A stretch of DNA of 64,000 nt from Trichomonas vaginalis G3. Taxonomy: Eukaryota; Parabasalia; Trichomonadida; Trichomonadidae. The stretch covers positions 25,636,082 to 25,700,081 of the forward strand of contig NC_067207.1 in the NCBI RefSeq assembly GCF_026262505.1, given 5' to 3'. This document shows, piece after piece, positions 50,833 through 61,365 of the stretch (position 1 is the stretch's first letter; the number at the start of each line of letters is the position of its first letter). The notes under the pieces were generated by a model that had not been told where the DNA came from, did not search any database, and was given only the letters and a program-made list of their open reading frames with translations. A program made the position numbers and the translations under genes.

Positions 50833-51974
50833 TTAGAAAAAAAAAGAACAAGAAAAATTTTATAAAAAAATTTTTTTATATCGTCACAATTATCGGAATC
50901 ATCTCAATTATTTGTTTATAAAAAAATAAAAAATGATATTTTTATCGATCTTCAATGCATTTATGACTGATGGCTGAAAATATAGCATGTTTTGATGCTC
51001 CCTTCGTCATGGTATAGTATTTTTGTTATGATTTGATTAATATTCTTAGCAAGTGTCATGATTCCAGTTGCATTTTTCTGCCTAGCATATTATCAATGAT
51101 TTACTCTGATATTTTGATTGAAAATGAAATTGGATATGAAAACTATAACGATTTCAAATGAAATCATAAATAATGTAAATAAATATAGTAATCACAGCAG
51201 AATTTTTATGTAAGAATCAAAAATATTGATATTTAAGAAGCAGTGGAATTTTGGCCATAAAACCGCAGGGTCGTTATGAACTGATTCATCTCGATATTAT
51301 ATTTGCTTTTCAATCATTATAGTTTTTATGAAATTATGCAACAATGAAACATCGAAAATCTGAAAGAATGGACTAATCCCAAAAATGTGCATAAATCTTG
51401 GATTTATTTTTGATTCGCAAGATAATGCCAGGAGATTAATATTGGTTTTCGATAACTCTGAAAATTTTTTATTGGCTTGAATGAATAAGACCACATTTTG
51501 AAAATAGAAAATGCTTCTAAATTGGTTTTGGGTTATTGTTTCGCAAACAAAATTCCAAAAAAATCAATTTATTTTTGGCGCCATTTAATTTCTCAATTTA
51601 ATCATCATAAAAATATGAAAATAATATTCGGCTAGTGAATAATATCAATTTGTATTATCCAAACTGCCACACGATGGCAAAACGTGAATTTCTCAATCAC
51701 AACACAGAAAAAAATCTCACACAAATCGAAAAGAATTAACCCAAATTAGTATTCTAGTATATTTTCAATATAAAATTCACTATATAATCAATTTCAGAAT
51801 TTCTGAAGTTTACGCTGCGTATTTTTTACAAAACCTAGAAATTTATTCTTCATATAATCTTTAAGCGGAAATAACAGCGCATGCGATACCACCAAAAAAC
51901 CGAAAAATTTCGAACCAAAACCCCGCCAAAAATTGAGAAACTTTGGCGCCAAAAAAATTCAGTTCATCAGTCGA
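50833..51974. other. intergenic region upstream of the chromo-barrel gene
   Basis: About 1.1 kb between divergent genes. It is AT-rich without a credible gene. Near its right end, at 51865-51895, lies an exact 31-bp copy of part of the SFT2 gene. The sequence GAATGACTGAA with the ATG at 51975 is the likely start of the next gene. Confidence 0.6.
51865..51895 (+). repeat. 31-bp copy of a piece of the SFT2 gene
   Basis: Bases 51865-51895 are identical to 53297-53327 in the same orientation. The segment includes AACAGCGCATGCGATACC, and on the minus strand encodes GGIACAVISA, part of the first SFT2 membrane segment. It ends 80 bases before the start of the chromo-barrel gene. Confidence 0.9.
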
Positions 51975-52487
51975 ATGACTGAACCTCAGTTTGAGCGTGT
52001 TGAAGACCATCAATTTAAGGAAGGCGAAGAAATCTATATGATAGATCCAAATGGTTTCGATATTTACAAAGCTCAAATTGTAAAGATCGAAGGAACTCAA
52101 TACAAGATTCATTATCCTGAATATCCTGAAGATGATGAAACAGTAGAGAATACAGATCGTATTTTAGCTCTTTCCAGAATCAATACAAGGATTTTTAATA
52201 ATCAAGAAGCTGCTCGTGCTTCAAAGTTAGGACAGAATTCTGAAGAAGAAAACTACTATGATGAGGATGACGCCGATAATGATGATGAAGATCAGGAACC
52301 AGATTTCAAGCCAAACGGCCAGATGCCAATAGAGAGAGCTCAGAAGAAGAAGCGTGGACGTAAGAGCCATAAGGGTAGAGTAGGAGCTCGCCCAGAGAAC
52401 GCTCGTTCTAATCCACCAAGAGTCTCACGTAAGAGCTATCAGGAGGAAGAATATGATGATGATGAAAACGATGAGGATTGGAAGTAA
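51975..52487 (+). CDS. MRG15/Eaf3-type chromo-barrel protein
   Basis: The product is 170 residues from the ATG at 51975; the upstream frame has no ATG. Residues ~10-62 form a chromo barrel: FKEGEEIYMIDPNGFDIYKA, then IVKIEGTQYKIHYPEYPEDD and TDRILALSRIN. In MRG15 and Eaf3 this domain binds methylated H3K36 and recruits histone acetylase or deacetylase complexes. The C-terminal half is acidic, then basic with an AT-hook-like KKRGRKSHKGR, then acidic. There is no MRG domain, so it is shorter than MRG15 and may be a trichomonad-specific reader. A histone deacetylase gene lies 7 kb away. Confidence 0.75.
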   Translation: MTEPQFERVEDHQFKEGEEIYMIDPNGFDIYKAQIVKIEGTQYKIHYPEYPEDDETVENTDRILALSRINTRIFNNQEAARASKLGQNSEEENYYDEDDADNDDEDQEPDFKPNGQMPIERAQKKKRGRKSHKGRVGARPENARSNPPRVSRKSYQEEEYDDDENDEDWK

Positions 52488-52950
52488 ATTATCTTTATTT
52501 ATTTTTTGGTTGATTGCAATTAAATACCTTTTATTAGTACTCGGCATTAATTTGTCAATACTTCTTTGTTTGTAATTCTATTTTAACGAATGGAAAATAT
52601 CGATATGTTGTTTTCCTTTTGAATGCAACTAAAATTAATCTTATAGATAGAATAAATGAAATATTTTGCGCCATCTCAGTAAAGTACTTGATCAAAAATT
52701 AATAATTCAAATTGCATAGTTTATATGGAATACAATAAAATGGATTTAATACAATATTTTGCATGCCTTTTTGATAAACTTATTATATATCAGGCAACAA
52801 AGCTATTCACATGGTGCAAAAGTCGAATAATTTAAAATCACATTTAAGGAATGGATAACTCTCATGTATTATCAAAAGATGTCTGCCAAATGCAAAACAT
52901 TGTATTTTCAATAGTTAATTAGAAGAAAGGGAAAAAAGTTAATAATTTAT
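52488..52950. other. spacer between convergent chromo-barrel and SFT2 genes
   Basis: About 460 bases of AT-rich DNA containing the two 3' ends. I see no other feature. Confidence 0.6.
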
Positions 52951-53406
52951 TTAATGGCATAAGGCGCCGCATGTTGTCTTGATTGCTGTCCAGCCACCTG
53001 GGAATGAGCAGATGATGTAGAAGACCTGAGCAACCCACTGGCAGATAACGCAGATAACGCAAAGGGCCTTGCTCTTTGTAATGATGCCAACAATAAGGAG
53101 AAGAAGGATGCAAACAATAACGACAATAGCAGCAATAAGGCATGGAACGCTAGACTTAATATTCTTCCATTGTTTCTTCCAGCCGGAGAAGAAGAATGTA
53201 GAGGCGATAGCACCAATTGAGCCAAGGGCATAAAGAATGGCAAATCCTACCATGTTGTCTTGCCAGAATGGAATGAAGGAGAGGAAGCAGAAGATGGCGG
53301 AAATAACAGCGCATGCGATACCACCAATCAGTCTAACCTTCAATGAGCACTTGCATAATTCGCAATCATCATCGCCGCCTTTAATCTCATCGATTAATCC
53401 AGACAT
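52951..53406 (-). CDS. SFT2: SFT2-like vesicle traffic membrane protein
   Basis: The product is 151 residues from the ATG at 53406; the frame extends upstream only with TTG. Four membrane segments are clear: LIGGIACAVISAIFCFLSF, VGFAILYALGSIGAIASTFF, CLIAAIVVIVCILLLLIVGI and ALCVICVICQWVAQVFYIIC. The phrases FAILYALGSIGAIASTFFF and GWKKQWK match the SFT2 family (FAILYTLGN...STFFLMGPWKQ). SFT2 and GOT1 act in endosome-to-Golgi and ER-Golgi transport. The Asp/Cys-rich N-terminus (GGDDDCELCKC) is unusual. Length fits the family. Confidence 0.85.
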   Translation of the reverse strand: MSGLIDEIKGGDDDCELCKCSLKVRLIGGIACAVISAIFCFLSFIPFWQDNMVGFAILYALGSIGAIASTFFFSGWKKQWKNIKSSVPCLIAAIVVIVCILLLLIVGIITKSKALCVICVICQWVAQVFYIICSFPGGWTAIKTTCGALCH

Positions 53407-53624
53407 ATCGATATTGAAAAACCGCCAGCCACTTTTCAAAAAATTGACGATATAAATAAAATTTCGATAACATTTTTTTTAAAAAAAAAGTTTGTTTTTG
53501 ATCGTTTGAAATAGTGCTTAAATAAAAAAAATATAATTATATCGCGATATTTTTTTTCATAATGCATTGATTTATCTTCTTTTAGTATGTCAATGTTATA
53601 GTGGTGCTTAAATGGCAAGTGTAA

Positions 53625-54869
53625 TAAACAGAAATTCATCAAAAGTGACAGCTCTCAATTTTTTGACATTTGTAAATTCTAAATTGAATGAGAAAAATGA
53701 AATAATACTAAACATAATACAATATTCTAGATTTAATTATAATTAGGAAAAAGTTAGTTTTGAGAGTACTTTTCATAGGCATATAGAATGAAATCTTCTG
53801 AAAAATAATATCACATAAACTCATATTATTTTCTAATATATAACTATTTTATATAAAAATCAAATTCAATGATCTTAAAAGCGAAGGATAAACCTCAAAA
53901 TTTACGAATATAATGAGTGGGAATATAATGCTTATCTATCATAAAACCATATGAAATATCAATTTTTGCTTTACGCCTAATTTTTGACGACAATTAGCAA
54001 AAAATGTTAAATGTTAACACTCAGTCCATTTGAATATGAAAAATAAAATTGACTTTGATTAAATGTTTTTATTTATCATGCAATTCTTCTTGCGACCAAA
54101 GATTTGAATAAAAGTTCAAAAAATAAGATAGCTTAAAAAATAATATACGGTAGTGTTTACTAATAGATGAATAGTATATAAATTCTATTAAAATGGATTT
54201 GATCCAAAAAAATATATAAAATTTGATCATAAATAAAATCGTTTTAAATTACTTCTTCATTTAAATTATAACAATTATTTTTGGTTTTATATTTTTTTGG
54301 ATCAAATCCATTTTAATAGAATTTATATACTATTCATCTATTAGTAAACACTACCGTATATTATTTTTTAAGCTATCTTATTTTTTGAACTTTTATTCAA
54401 ATCTTTGGTCGCAAGAAGAATTGCATGATAAATAAAAACATTTAATCAAAGTCAATTTTATTTTTCATATTCAAATGGACTGAGTGTTAACATTTAACAT
54501 TTTTTGCTAATTGTCGTCAAAAATTAGGCGTAAAGCAAAAATTGATATTTCATATGGTTTTATGATAGATAAGCATTATATTCCCACTCATTATATTCGT
54601 AAATTTTGAGGTTTATCCTTCGCTTTTAAGATCATTGAATTTGATTTTTATATAAAATAGTTATATATTAGAAAATAATATGAGTTTATGTGATATTATT
54701 TTTCAGAAGATTTTGTGTTCTTCTTCAAAATTTTATTTTTTTATTAAAAAGAATCTTTACAAAATATACATTTACTTTAATTAATATTTAAAAACGTGCT
54801 CTATCAAAAGTTCCAAAAATTCAATATTTTAGCTTTTCTGAGGTGTCACTTTTGATGAATTTCTGTTTA
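53625..54869. repeat. large inverted-repeat (foldback) structure
   Basis: Two arms of about 426 bp, 53791-54216 and 54288-54713, are reverse complements of one another with no difference that I could see. A 71-bp spacer separates them. Outside them a further 26-bp inverted pair (53625-53650 and 54844-54869, core GAAATTCATCAAAAGTGACA) frames the whole, with unmatched DNA between outer and inner arms. There is no open frame of note. It could be a foldback-type transposon, an RNAi hairpin source, or an assembly artefact. I see no exact target duplication at the outer ends. Confidence 0.9.
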
Positions 54870-55276
54870 CAACACAAGTAAATACCATTGAATGGAATTA
54901 TTTGTTTAGAATCGCGAATTGAGAAAACCTTTTTTATGTACTCTATATAACGTGTATAGAATATGGCATCACTGTGTGTTAAATGATATCCTTTTTGTAA
55001 TATATGTGATTTTTTAGTCGTTTTGCCTGCATTTTATGAAAATACATGGCAAATTTATAAAATCATGGTTCATCAACTTATACTACAGTATGGTTTATTT
55101 GGTTATTGCTCTTGAGTTGATTAATTCAATGATAGTGATATTCGTAATGATGTGCGATTTGCTTGAAGACATATTTATAAAAACAACTTAAATAACAGCA
55201 AGATATTCTTTGATATAATGTATATACTGATATATGGAACGACTAGTAATATTGTAAAAAAAAAATAAAATGCTGT
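54870..55276. other. spacer between the foldback structure and the next gene
   Basis: About 400 bases of AT-rich DNA with no recognisable feature; it holds the 3' flank of the 842-residue gene. Confidence 0.6.
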
Positions 55277-57805
55277 TTATTCAAGGAAAATGTAATGGAA
55301 TATAGAATCACTATTATCAAATCGATAAAAATCGGATAAATCGTTATCATCAGCAACAGGGTCATTGACTGGTGGATATTGGTTACAAGCATTAACAAAA
55401 GCTTCTTCTTGTGAAAATCGCTTGAATGCGCTTGCAATAAGATTGAAATCAATGTTTCTAAATCTGATTCCCAAAGAAAGATATTCCAAACATTCATTTA
55501 ACAAAGCATTAATTTGATCCAACCTTGTTTGAATTTCTTCATTTGGAATTGAGAGTAAATAAGCTGATCTGACAAGAAGATGAGAATAATATATTCTCAA
55601 ATTCGTAAGTTCTTCGTTTTTCTCTTCTTCTTCTCCTTGTTCTTCATTTTCGAACATGAAAATTGATTGAAGTTTTTGCAAAGCTTCTTCAAGAGTGAAT
55701 ATTCCTTGAAGAATGGAATTGGAAATAAGCATTGCTCCTAAGAGCTGATCACTATGATATTCGAATGCAGAACCTTTTTCATCATCGAAATAATAAGAAA
55801 CTTTCTCTTTGAAATAAGGAATCAATGATTCAGGAATCTTTTTGAGCATCAAAATAGAATTCATAAACAATGTCTGATTAGAAGGTTCTTCTAATTTAGC
55901 AATATTTTCTGTGACATTTTGAATTTTCTCGAATTGTTCTTCAAAATCAAACAGCGGTGATCGAATAGCGGCATAAACAAACTGTGGAGTTTGATCTGTT
56001 GATAAAATATCTGAACATTCTGATCCGAAAAATTCATCATACAAACTAAACATTTCATCGATGAAATTCTGTTGTGTTACAAAAGGAACTAAAATGAAAA
56101 GTAATCTAAGCTTGGAATTATAACTCCTTTGTTCTTCAAATAATGAAGAATATCCAGATTCGTTTTCTTCAAACAATACTGGATTTGATTCATCTACATG
56201 AGAATTTTCCTTTTCTTCTTCATTTTTCGGAATTGAAAGAGCAATTAGAATCAAATTACTAACGAATTCAATAAGATTTTCTTGAGGAAACTCTTGATAT
56301 TTAGATAGCTGATATAGATAATTTGTTATCTTTTCTTCCAATGTAGTATCCATTGTTTCTTGGCAATATTGATAAATTTGAACAAACATTTCATAAGTAA
56401 TATAGAATTGTTCATATTTTGATGCAGAGAAAGCAGATAAAATTGATGCAAGCCAATAATTAATTGAAACTTGATCAGGTGGTGACAAAAGGTATTCGAA
56501 ATAAGCCTGAATATCATTTCTTTCGTATAAAAAGTGATAATTTCCAGCAATTATTATCTGATTTATAAGAATCAGACCATCATTTCTCTCTTTAAGAATA
56601 TTAGAAATAATTTCTTTGATATTCTCATATTTATCTTCATTTTCTTTGGCTATTTTGGATAATCCGGAGATCAAAAACAGACATTCTTCTGGAAATTCAT
56701 TAATTAATTGTTCATTTGCCAAAAACCAGAAAATTAATTCGAAATCATAGAAAGAAAGGTTTTGTAATATTTCAAGAACATAATTTCTGTTGTTTTGGTA
56801 TGATCCGTCATAAAATTCGAAAATTTTATTTTCTTCTGACAAAGAACTAAGATCGTTCTCTGAAAGTTTGCATAAATTTATAAATTCTTTAATTAAATTT
56901 TCATCAAATAATAATAAATAGTTGTTTTCGTTGACAATGAAAAGAATTTCCTTCAAAATTGAATCAATTTCGTTAAGAGCACCATCCAAAGTAAGAGCGT
57001 TTAATACATATTCCATTAAATTCTCTTGTAATGCAGCAATGGCTAAAATTTCATCAGAAGATCTGTTTTCTCTGTAATATTGATTTATTGTCGTGAATAA
57101 TCTGATCATTGCAAAAGTAAGGTTTGGATCAGAACTATTAACAAAAATCTCAATAAATTTATTGATGATTTCTTCAGTAATTCCTTTGCTGCATACAATT
57201 GTATTAATACTTCCAATAAAGTAATTGATGTAGGATAACTGAATATCACCAGATAAATTGGTAATACCATGGAATAAAATCTTGTATAATGGACTAAAAT
57301 AATTAGCAAAACCTAAACCAATAATTTGGATTAAATATAGTATTCTGTATGATTGGTTATCAAAGTCCTCGAAAATTTTATTTAAATTTTGAAAGAATAG
57401 CTGATGAAATCTAAATTTATATGAAGCAATGTGAGCTAATTTGATATACTCTTGAACGTTTGGTTTGTTATTGATTTTAGGTGTCTTAATAAAGATAATT
57501 CCTGCAAATTTAACAATATTATGTACAGTTTCTTTTGACTCTGGTTCATTTATGAAGCGAAACTCAATAAAGTCTGCAATATATCTTACCAGTGATCTCT
57601 CCCATTCAGGGCTGTTTTTGAAGCTATACATTAATAAAAAACAAAGATTTTGACGATTGTTGACGATTTCATTATAGGCATTATAATTTTTCTGAGCAGC
57701 TTCAGGATCCTGTTGAATAAGTTGGCCAAGATTTTTTGCATCGTTATATAGATCATCAACTTGTTTACCAAGTGCATTTATATATTGTACAAGTTCTTGA
57801 TCCAT
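55277..57805 (-). CDS. large alpha-helical protein, possible HEAT-type
   Basis: The product is 842 residues from the ATG at 57805 (MDQELVQYIN); the frame extends a further 35 residues upstream only with a TTG start, and the extra residues are low-complexity hydrophobic. It is almost all helical with irregular HEAT-like pairs and two acidic loops (IPKNEEEKENSHVDES; NEEQGEEEEKNEE). It might be a transport receptor or a regulatory scaffold; no signature proves either. A TTTTGTCACTTTTT sequence lies about 15 bases upstream of the start on the coding strand. The frame is complete. Confidence 0.75.
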   Translation of the reverse strand: MDQELVQYINALGKQVDDLYNDAKNLGQLIQQDPEAAQKNYNAYNEIVNNRQNLCFLLMYSFKNSPEWERSLVRYIADFIEFRFINEPESKETVHNIVKFAGIIFIKTPKINNKPNVQEYIKLAHIASYKFRFHQLFFQNLNKIFEDFDNQSYRILYLIQIIGLGFANYFSPLYKILFHGITNLSGDIQLSYINYFIGSINTIVCSKGITEEIINKFIEIFVNSSDPNLTFAMIRLFTTINQYYRENRSSDEILAIAALQENLMEYVLNALTLDGALNEIDSILKEILFIVNENNYLLLFDENLIKEFINLCKLSENDLSSLSEENKIFEFYDGSYQNNRNYVLEILQNLSFYDFELIFWFLANEQLINEFPEECLFLISGLSKIAKENEDKYENIKEIISNILKERNDGLILINQIIIAGNYHFLYERNDIQAYFEYLLSPPDQVSINYWLASILSAFSASKYEQFYITYEMFVQIYQYCQETMDTTLEEKITNYLYQLSKYQEFPQENLIEFVSNLILIALSIPKNEEEKENSHVDESNPVLFEENESGYSSLFEEQRSYNSKLRLLFILVPFVTQQNFIDEMFSLYDEFFGSECSDILSTDQTPQFVYAAIRSPLFDFEEQFEKIQNVTENIAKLEEPSNQTLFMNSILMLKKIPESLIPYFKEKVSYYFDDEKGSAFEYHSDQLLGAMLISNSILQGIFTLEEALQKLQSIFMFENEEQGEEEEKNEELTNLRIYYSHLLVRSAYLLSIPNEEIQTRLDQINALLNECLEYLSLGIRFRNIDFNLIASAFKRFSQEEAFVNACNQYPPVNDPVADDNDLSDFYRFDNSDSIFHYIFLE

Positions 57806-58080
57806 CGGGTGAACTGATGCAAAAAGTGACAAAATTTTGAAATTGAATTTATGGAAAAATTTTTTTGAAAGGAAAAAAAACTGTAGTAGTATAATAAAAA
57901 GGACTACCAATATACATCAAAATATCTTTCAGTTCTAACTTTATGATTTTTTTTCCACGTCGAAATTAGAAAAATATTAAGAATATTTCTAAATCATAAT
58001 CGCTGTAAAGCTTTGCCGAGTATTTTTTTAAAATAGATAGAAGAAAAAAAAACTCAATAAAAATTATTAAAAAAAAATTC

Positions 58081-58647
58081 TTAGCAGCAACCTTTCTTGG
58101 CAGGTGTTGAATCAGTCTGAACGAAATCTAATTCATCCTCATGAATTGGAATTGAATTTGAATTAGCGATTTGTTCAAAAAGATCTTTAATACCTTGGCC
58201 GGTAACTGCTGATGTTTCCATGTAGAAGATAGCACCTATTTTGCCGGCATAGGCAAGAGCTTCTTCGTCTGAAACCTGGCGCTCATTAGGTTTATCACAC
58301 TTGTTGCCAACAAGGCAATGAATGCAATCGGGAGCACGGCTACGGAGGAGTTCAAAGAAATCATCTAAGCCCTGAAGAGTATGTGGCTGTGTAAGATCGA
58401 AAACCAAAATTGCGACTTGAGCGCCTGCAAAGTACATTGGTGCTAAACTTCTATATTTTTCTTGGCCTGCAGTATCCCATATGTTAAATTCTAATGTTTG
58501 CTTATCTGTTTTCATTGTAAAGGAGTAATTTGCTGCACCAATTGTTGGAGCTGTTTGCATTGAATAAGAATCGCTAATTAAGCGTTCGCAAATGCATGTC
58601 TTGCCAACACCAGCTTCGCCAACAAGAACGATTTTTACTTGAACCAT
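58081..58647 (-). CDS. Rab5: Rab5-like small GTPase
   Basis: The product is 188 residues with all G motifs: GEAGVGKT (10-17), switch I Thr35, WDTAGQE (57-63), NKCD (115-118) and ETSA (144-147). The switch II run DTAGQEKYRSLAPMYFAGAQ is close to Rab5 ([20 protein letters not shown]). A C-terminal KKGCC would be doubly geranylgeranylated. Rab5 controls early endosome fusion through CORVET and other effectors. An Ala replaces the usual Ser/Asn in the P-loop GxxGxGKT position (GEAGVGKT), a feature also seen in other Rab5s (GESAVGKS). The ATG at 58647 fits the family start. Confidence 0.9.
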   Translation of the reverse strand: MVQVKIVLVGEAGVGKTCICERLISDSYSMQTAPTIGAANYSFTMKTDKQTLEFNIWDTAGQEKYRSLAPMYFAGAQVAILVFDLTQPHTLQGLDDFFELLRSRAPDCIHCLVGNKCDKPNERQVSDEEALAYAGKIGAIFYMETSAVTGQGIKDLFEQIANSNSIPIHEDELDFVQTDSTPAKKGCC

Positions 58648-59523
58648 AATAAGGGGTTTCGAAAATTGTCAATTTTTCTAAAGATTGACAGTTTGAATTG
58701 GTTTTGCAAATTCATGTGTTTCTGAATAGTCTAGTTATGGAAGAAAACGTTGTAGTTAAAATTACATTCTGGGAATTCAAATAATGAAATTTAATATTTT
58801 TAATAAATTTGCAATATATTCAGTGTTGAAATCCTAACAATCCTATATTGGAGAAATTTTGTTCAATTACGAATAAACAATACAAAACAATTTGCAATAT
58901 AAGCATTCTGGTATATCGGGGTATTGTTTGTATGCAGTACATGATAGATACTAATGACCAAAATACTTCCATATTGATAATTGAATGATATTATTTACAT
59001 TTTTGTTGAAAATTATAGTTTTTATGGAAGAAATACTATTTACTCGTATAATCGAAACTTTTCATTTTTCAAATTTTCATCTAAGTGTAAAATTCGTGGA
59101 CAAATATAACATTTTTATTTTCAAAATTAAAAAAACAAATTATTTTTGGATAAAAAAGGCATATCAAAATCATTTATTACATTATAAGATACATATACTA
59201 GAATATTTGTGCATAAACATACTATTTTTGCTAAGTTTTGGCATAATTTTGAATATTTTTTTGTTAATTACTATTAAATACTGAGTAACTATACGAAATT
59301 TGCATCATACATAAGAATTTTGATTGAATGGAGATAGTCAATAATCTTGATATTTCCAATTGAATTCAAATAATCTAATTTTCTCAACATAATGATGCTT
59401 ATCTGAGCAAAAATACAAATACACAAAGTACAAATCCATTCAGAAGTATTTCCTCTCATATGAAGTGATATAACTCATCAAAATTTTGCACTTCGTAAAC
59501 TTCAGAAATCTAAATTTTACAAA
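58648..59523. other. intergenic region between divergent Rab and histone deacetylase genes
   Basis: About 0.9 kb, very AT-rich. An open frame at 58985-59284 is composed almost wholly of Phe, Ile, Lys and Leu and looks like chance. It must hold both promoters. No repeat or RNA gene is seen. Confidence 0.6.
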
Positions 59524-60885
59524 ATGAGCATCCCTAAGCGGAGGATTGCTTATTTTTATGACGAAGATATTGGCAATTATTATTATACTCATAGCCATCC
59601 TATGAAACCTGTCCGTGTTCGCATGACGCATAGTCTTGTGCTTGGCTACAAACTTCATGAACATATGGACGTCTTCCATCCACGCAGAGCATCTCCAGAA
59701 GAAATGATGCGATTTCATACACCAGGATACATCAAATTCCTTCAAACAGCAACTCCATCTAATACAAATCCAAAATCCGAAGATGCAGTTCACTATAATA
59801 TTGGTTTCGACTGCCCTGTTTTCGATAATATTTTCGAATTTTGCCAAATCTCGGCTGGTGGAAGTATCAGCGCTGCTCAAAGATTGAATTACAACCTTGC
59901 AGACGTTGCAATTAATTGGGCAGGCGGCCTCCATCACGCTAGAAGAGATCAGGCTAGCGGATTTTGTTACATAGCCGATTGCGTCCTCGGCATTATGGAA
60001 TTGCTTAAATATCATCCACGCGTTATGTATATTGATATTGATATTCACCACGGCGATGGCGTTGAAGAAGCTTTTTACAATACTGACCGTGTTTTAACGG
60101 TTTCCTTCCATAAATATGGAAAAGAATTCTTCCCAGAAAGTGGTCATATTTCAGATGTCGGAATTAATAGCGGTAAGTACTACGCAGTTAATGTTCCTCT
60201 TCGTGATGGCATGACAGACGAAGCATATCATTACTTATTCAAGCCAATTATCAGAAATCTCATCCATTTCTACCAACCAGGCGCGATTTTCTTACAATGC
60301 GGAGCAGATTCACTTGTAGGTGATCTTCTCGGCTATTTCAACCTTTCTACTTACGGACATGGTGAATGCGTTAAGTTTGTCCAGTCATTTGGAATTCCAC
60401 TTCTTGTTGCGGGCGGTGGCGGCTACATTAAGCAGAGTGTTGCTCGCTGTTGGACATACGAGACCTCATTAATCGTTAATCAAGATATTCCCGACGAATT
60501 ACCAGAAAATGATTATCTTGAGTACTTCCAACCATCATACAAGCTCCACCTCCATCCAGATAAGAAGAAGAACCTCAACTCCGAAGAGTTTCTCCATAAC
60601 ATTTACGTCCACGTCATGGAAAACGTCAGACATCTCGCAGCAGCTCCTTCTGTACAAATGACGGAGCTTCCACCGAGAGCGGCCATGTCCCGACCAATTA
60701 AGGTGCACGAGGAAACCTCCAATTTCTGTAAGAGACTGTTTATGAAATTCCAAACAGAAGATGACATCCAGGAACAGAAGGAACAAGAGGAAGCACAGAG
60801 AATGGATGACGAGGAATACGCTGAGAAGATGAGCCACGAACCTAACCCTAATATACCTGTTAAAGAGCCATTACCTGAAATGTAA
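59524..60885 (+). CDS. HDAC: class I histone deacetylase (RPD3/HDAC1 type)
   Basis: The product is 453 residues, the usual class I length. Key motifs are NWAGGLHHARRDQASGFCY with the catalytic His pair (137-138), YIDIDIHHGDGVEEAFY with zinc ligands D173 and H175, QCGADSL with the third zinc Asp, and AGGGGY with the transition-state Tyr. The usual Asn in GFCYVND is Ala (GFCYIAD), a mild change near the active site. The acidic tail (EDDIQEQKEQEEAQRMDDEE) is typical. It removes acetyl groups from histone tails in nuclear co-repressor complexes. ATG at 59524. Confidence 0.95.
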   Translation: MSIPKRRIAYFYDEDIGNYYYTHSHPMKPVRVRMTHSLVLGYKLHEHMDVFHPRRASPEEMMRFHTPGYIKFLQTATPSNTNPKSEDAVHYNIGFDCPVFDNIFEFCQISAGGSISAAQRLNYNLADVAINWAGGLHHARRDQASGFCYIADCVLGIMELLKYHPRVMYIDIDIHHGDGVEEAFYNTDRVLTVSFHKYGKEFFPESGHISDVGINSGKYYAVNVPLRDGMTDEAYHYLFKPIIRNLIHFYQPGAIFLQCGADSLVGDLLGYFNLSTYGHGECVKFVQSFGIPLLVAGGGGYIKQSVARCWTYETSLIVNQDIPDELPENDYLEYFQPSYKLHLHPDKKKNLNSEEFLHNIYVHVMENVRHLAAAPSVQMTELPPRAAMSRPIKVHEETSNFCKRLFMKFQTEDDIQEQKEQEEAQRMDDEEYAEKMSHEPNPNIPVKEPLPEM

Positions 60886-61365
60886 GTTATAAATTTATTC
60901 ATTTTTATTTTATTTTAAATGCTTAATGTATGAACTTAAATAAGATAAGCTTTTTAATCATAAAATTCTCGAATTTCAATAACTGATATGAAATCATTTT
61001 CTTCGCTAATAAGCCTTTCAACTCCTTTACTCTATAATTTTTTTTAGAAAATTATTGATTAAGGTGATACATGAATATATTACAAAATTAAAATGCAGTT
61101 GAGACTTTCAAATTCATGTTATTACAATGTAAATCTTTGGAGATCATGAATTCTTATCGGTAGAAGCCATTTGCCGTTTGGACCTCTGTCAATCCTAAGA
61201 AATGTGGAGCGAATTATTTCTAGTTAGGATAATACTAAAAATTTAAGACAAAATCAATAAAAAACGAATTCAGTCTTGACTTAAAATAGATTGGAATCAA
61301 AATTCAAATTTGAAACAATTTAGAACGAATATAATGAAAATAAAAACTAAGGATTACATAAAATT
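60886..61365. other. spacer between convergent histone deacetylase and Cys/Pro-rich genes
   Basis: About 480 bases of AT-rich DNA with both 3' ends. Nothing else is seen. Confidence 0.6.

Noticed and set aside
58985-59284. 99-codon gene between Rab and histone deacetylase.
   Set aside because: Composition is only that of random AT-rich DNA (Phe, Ile, Lys, Leu, Asn); there is no motif and no conserved context.
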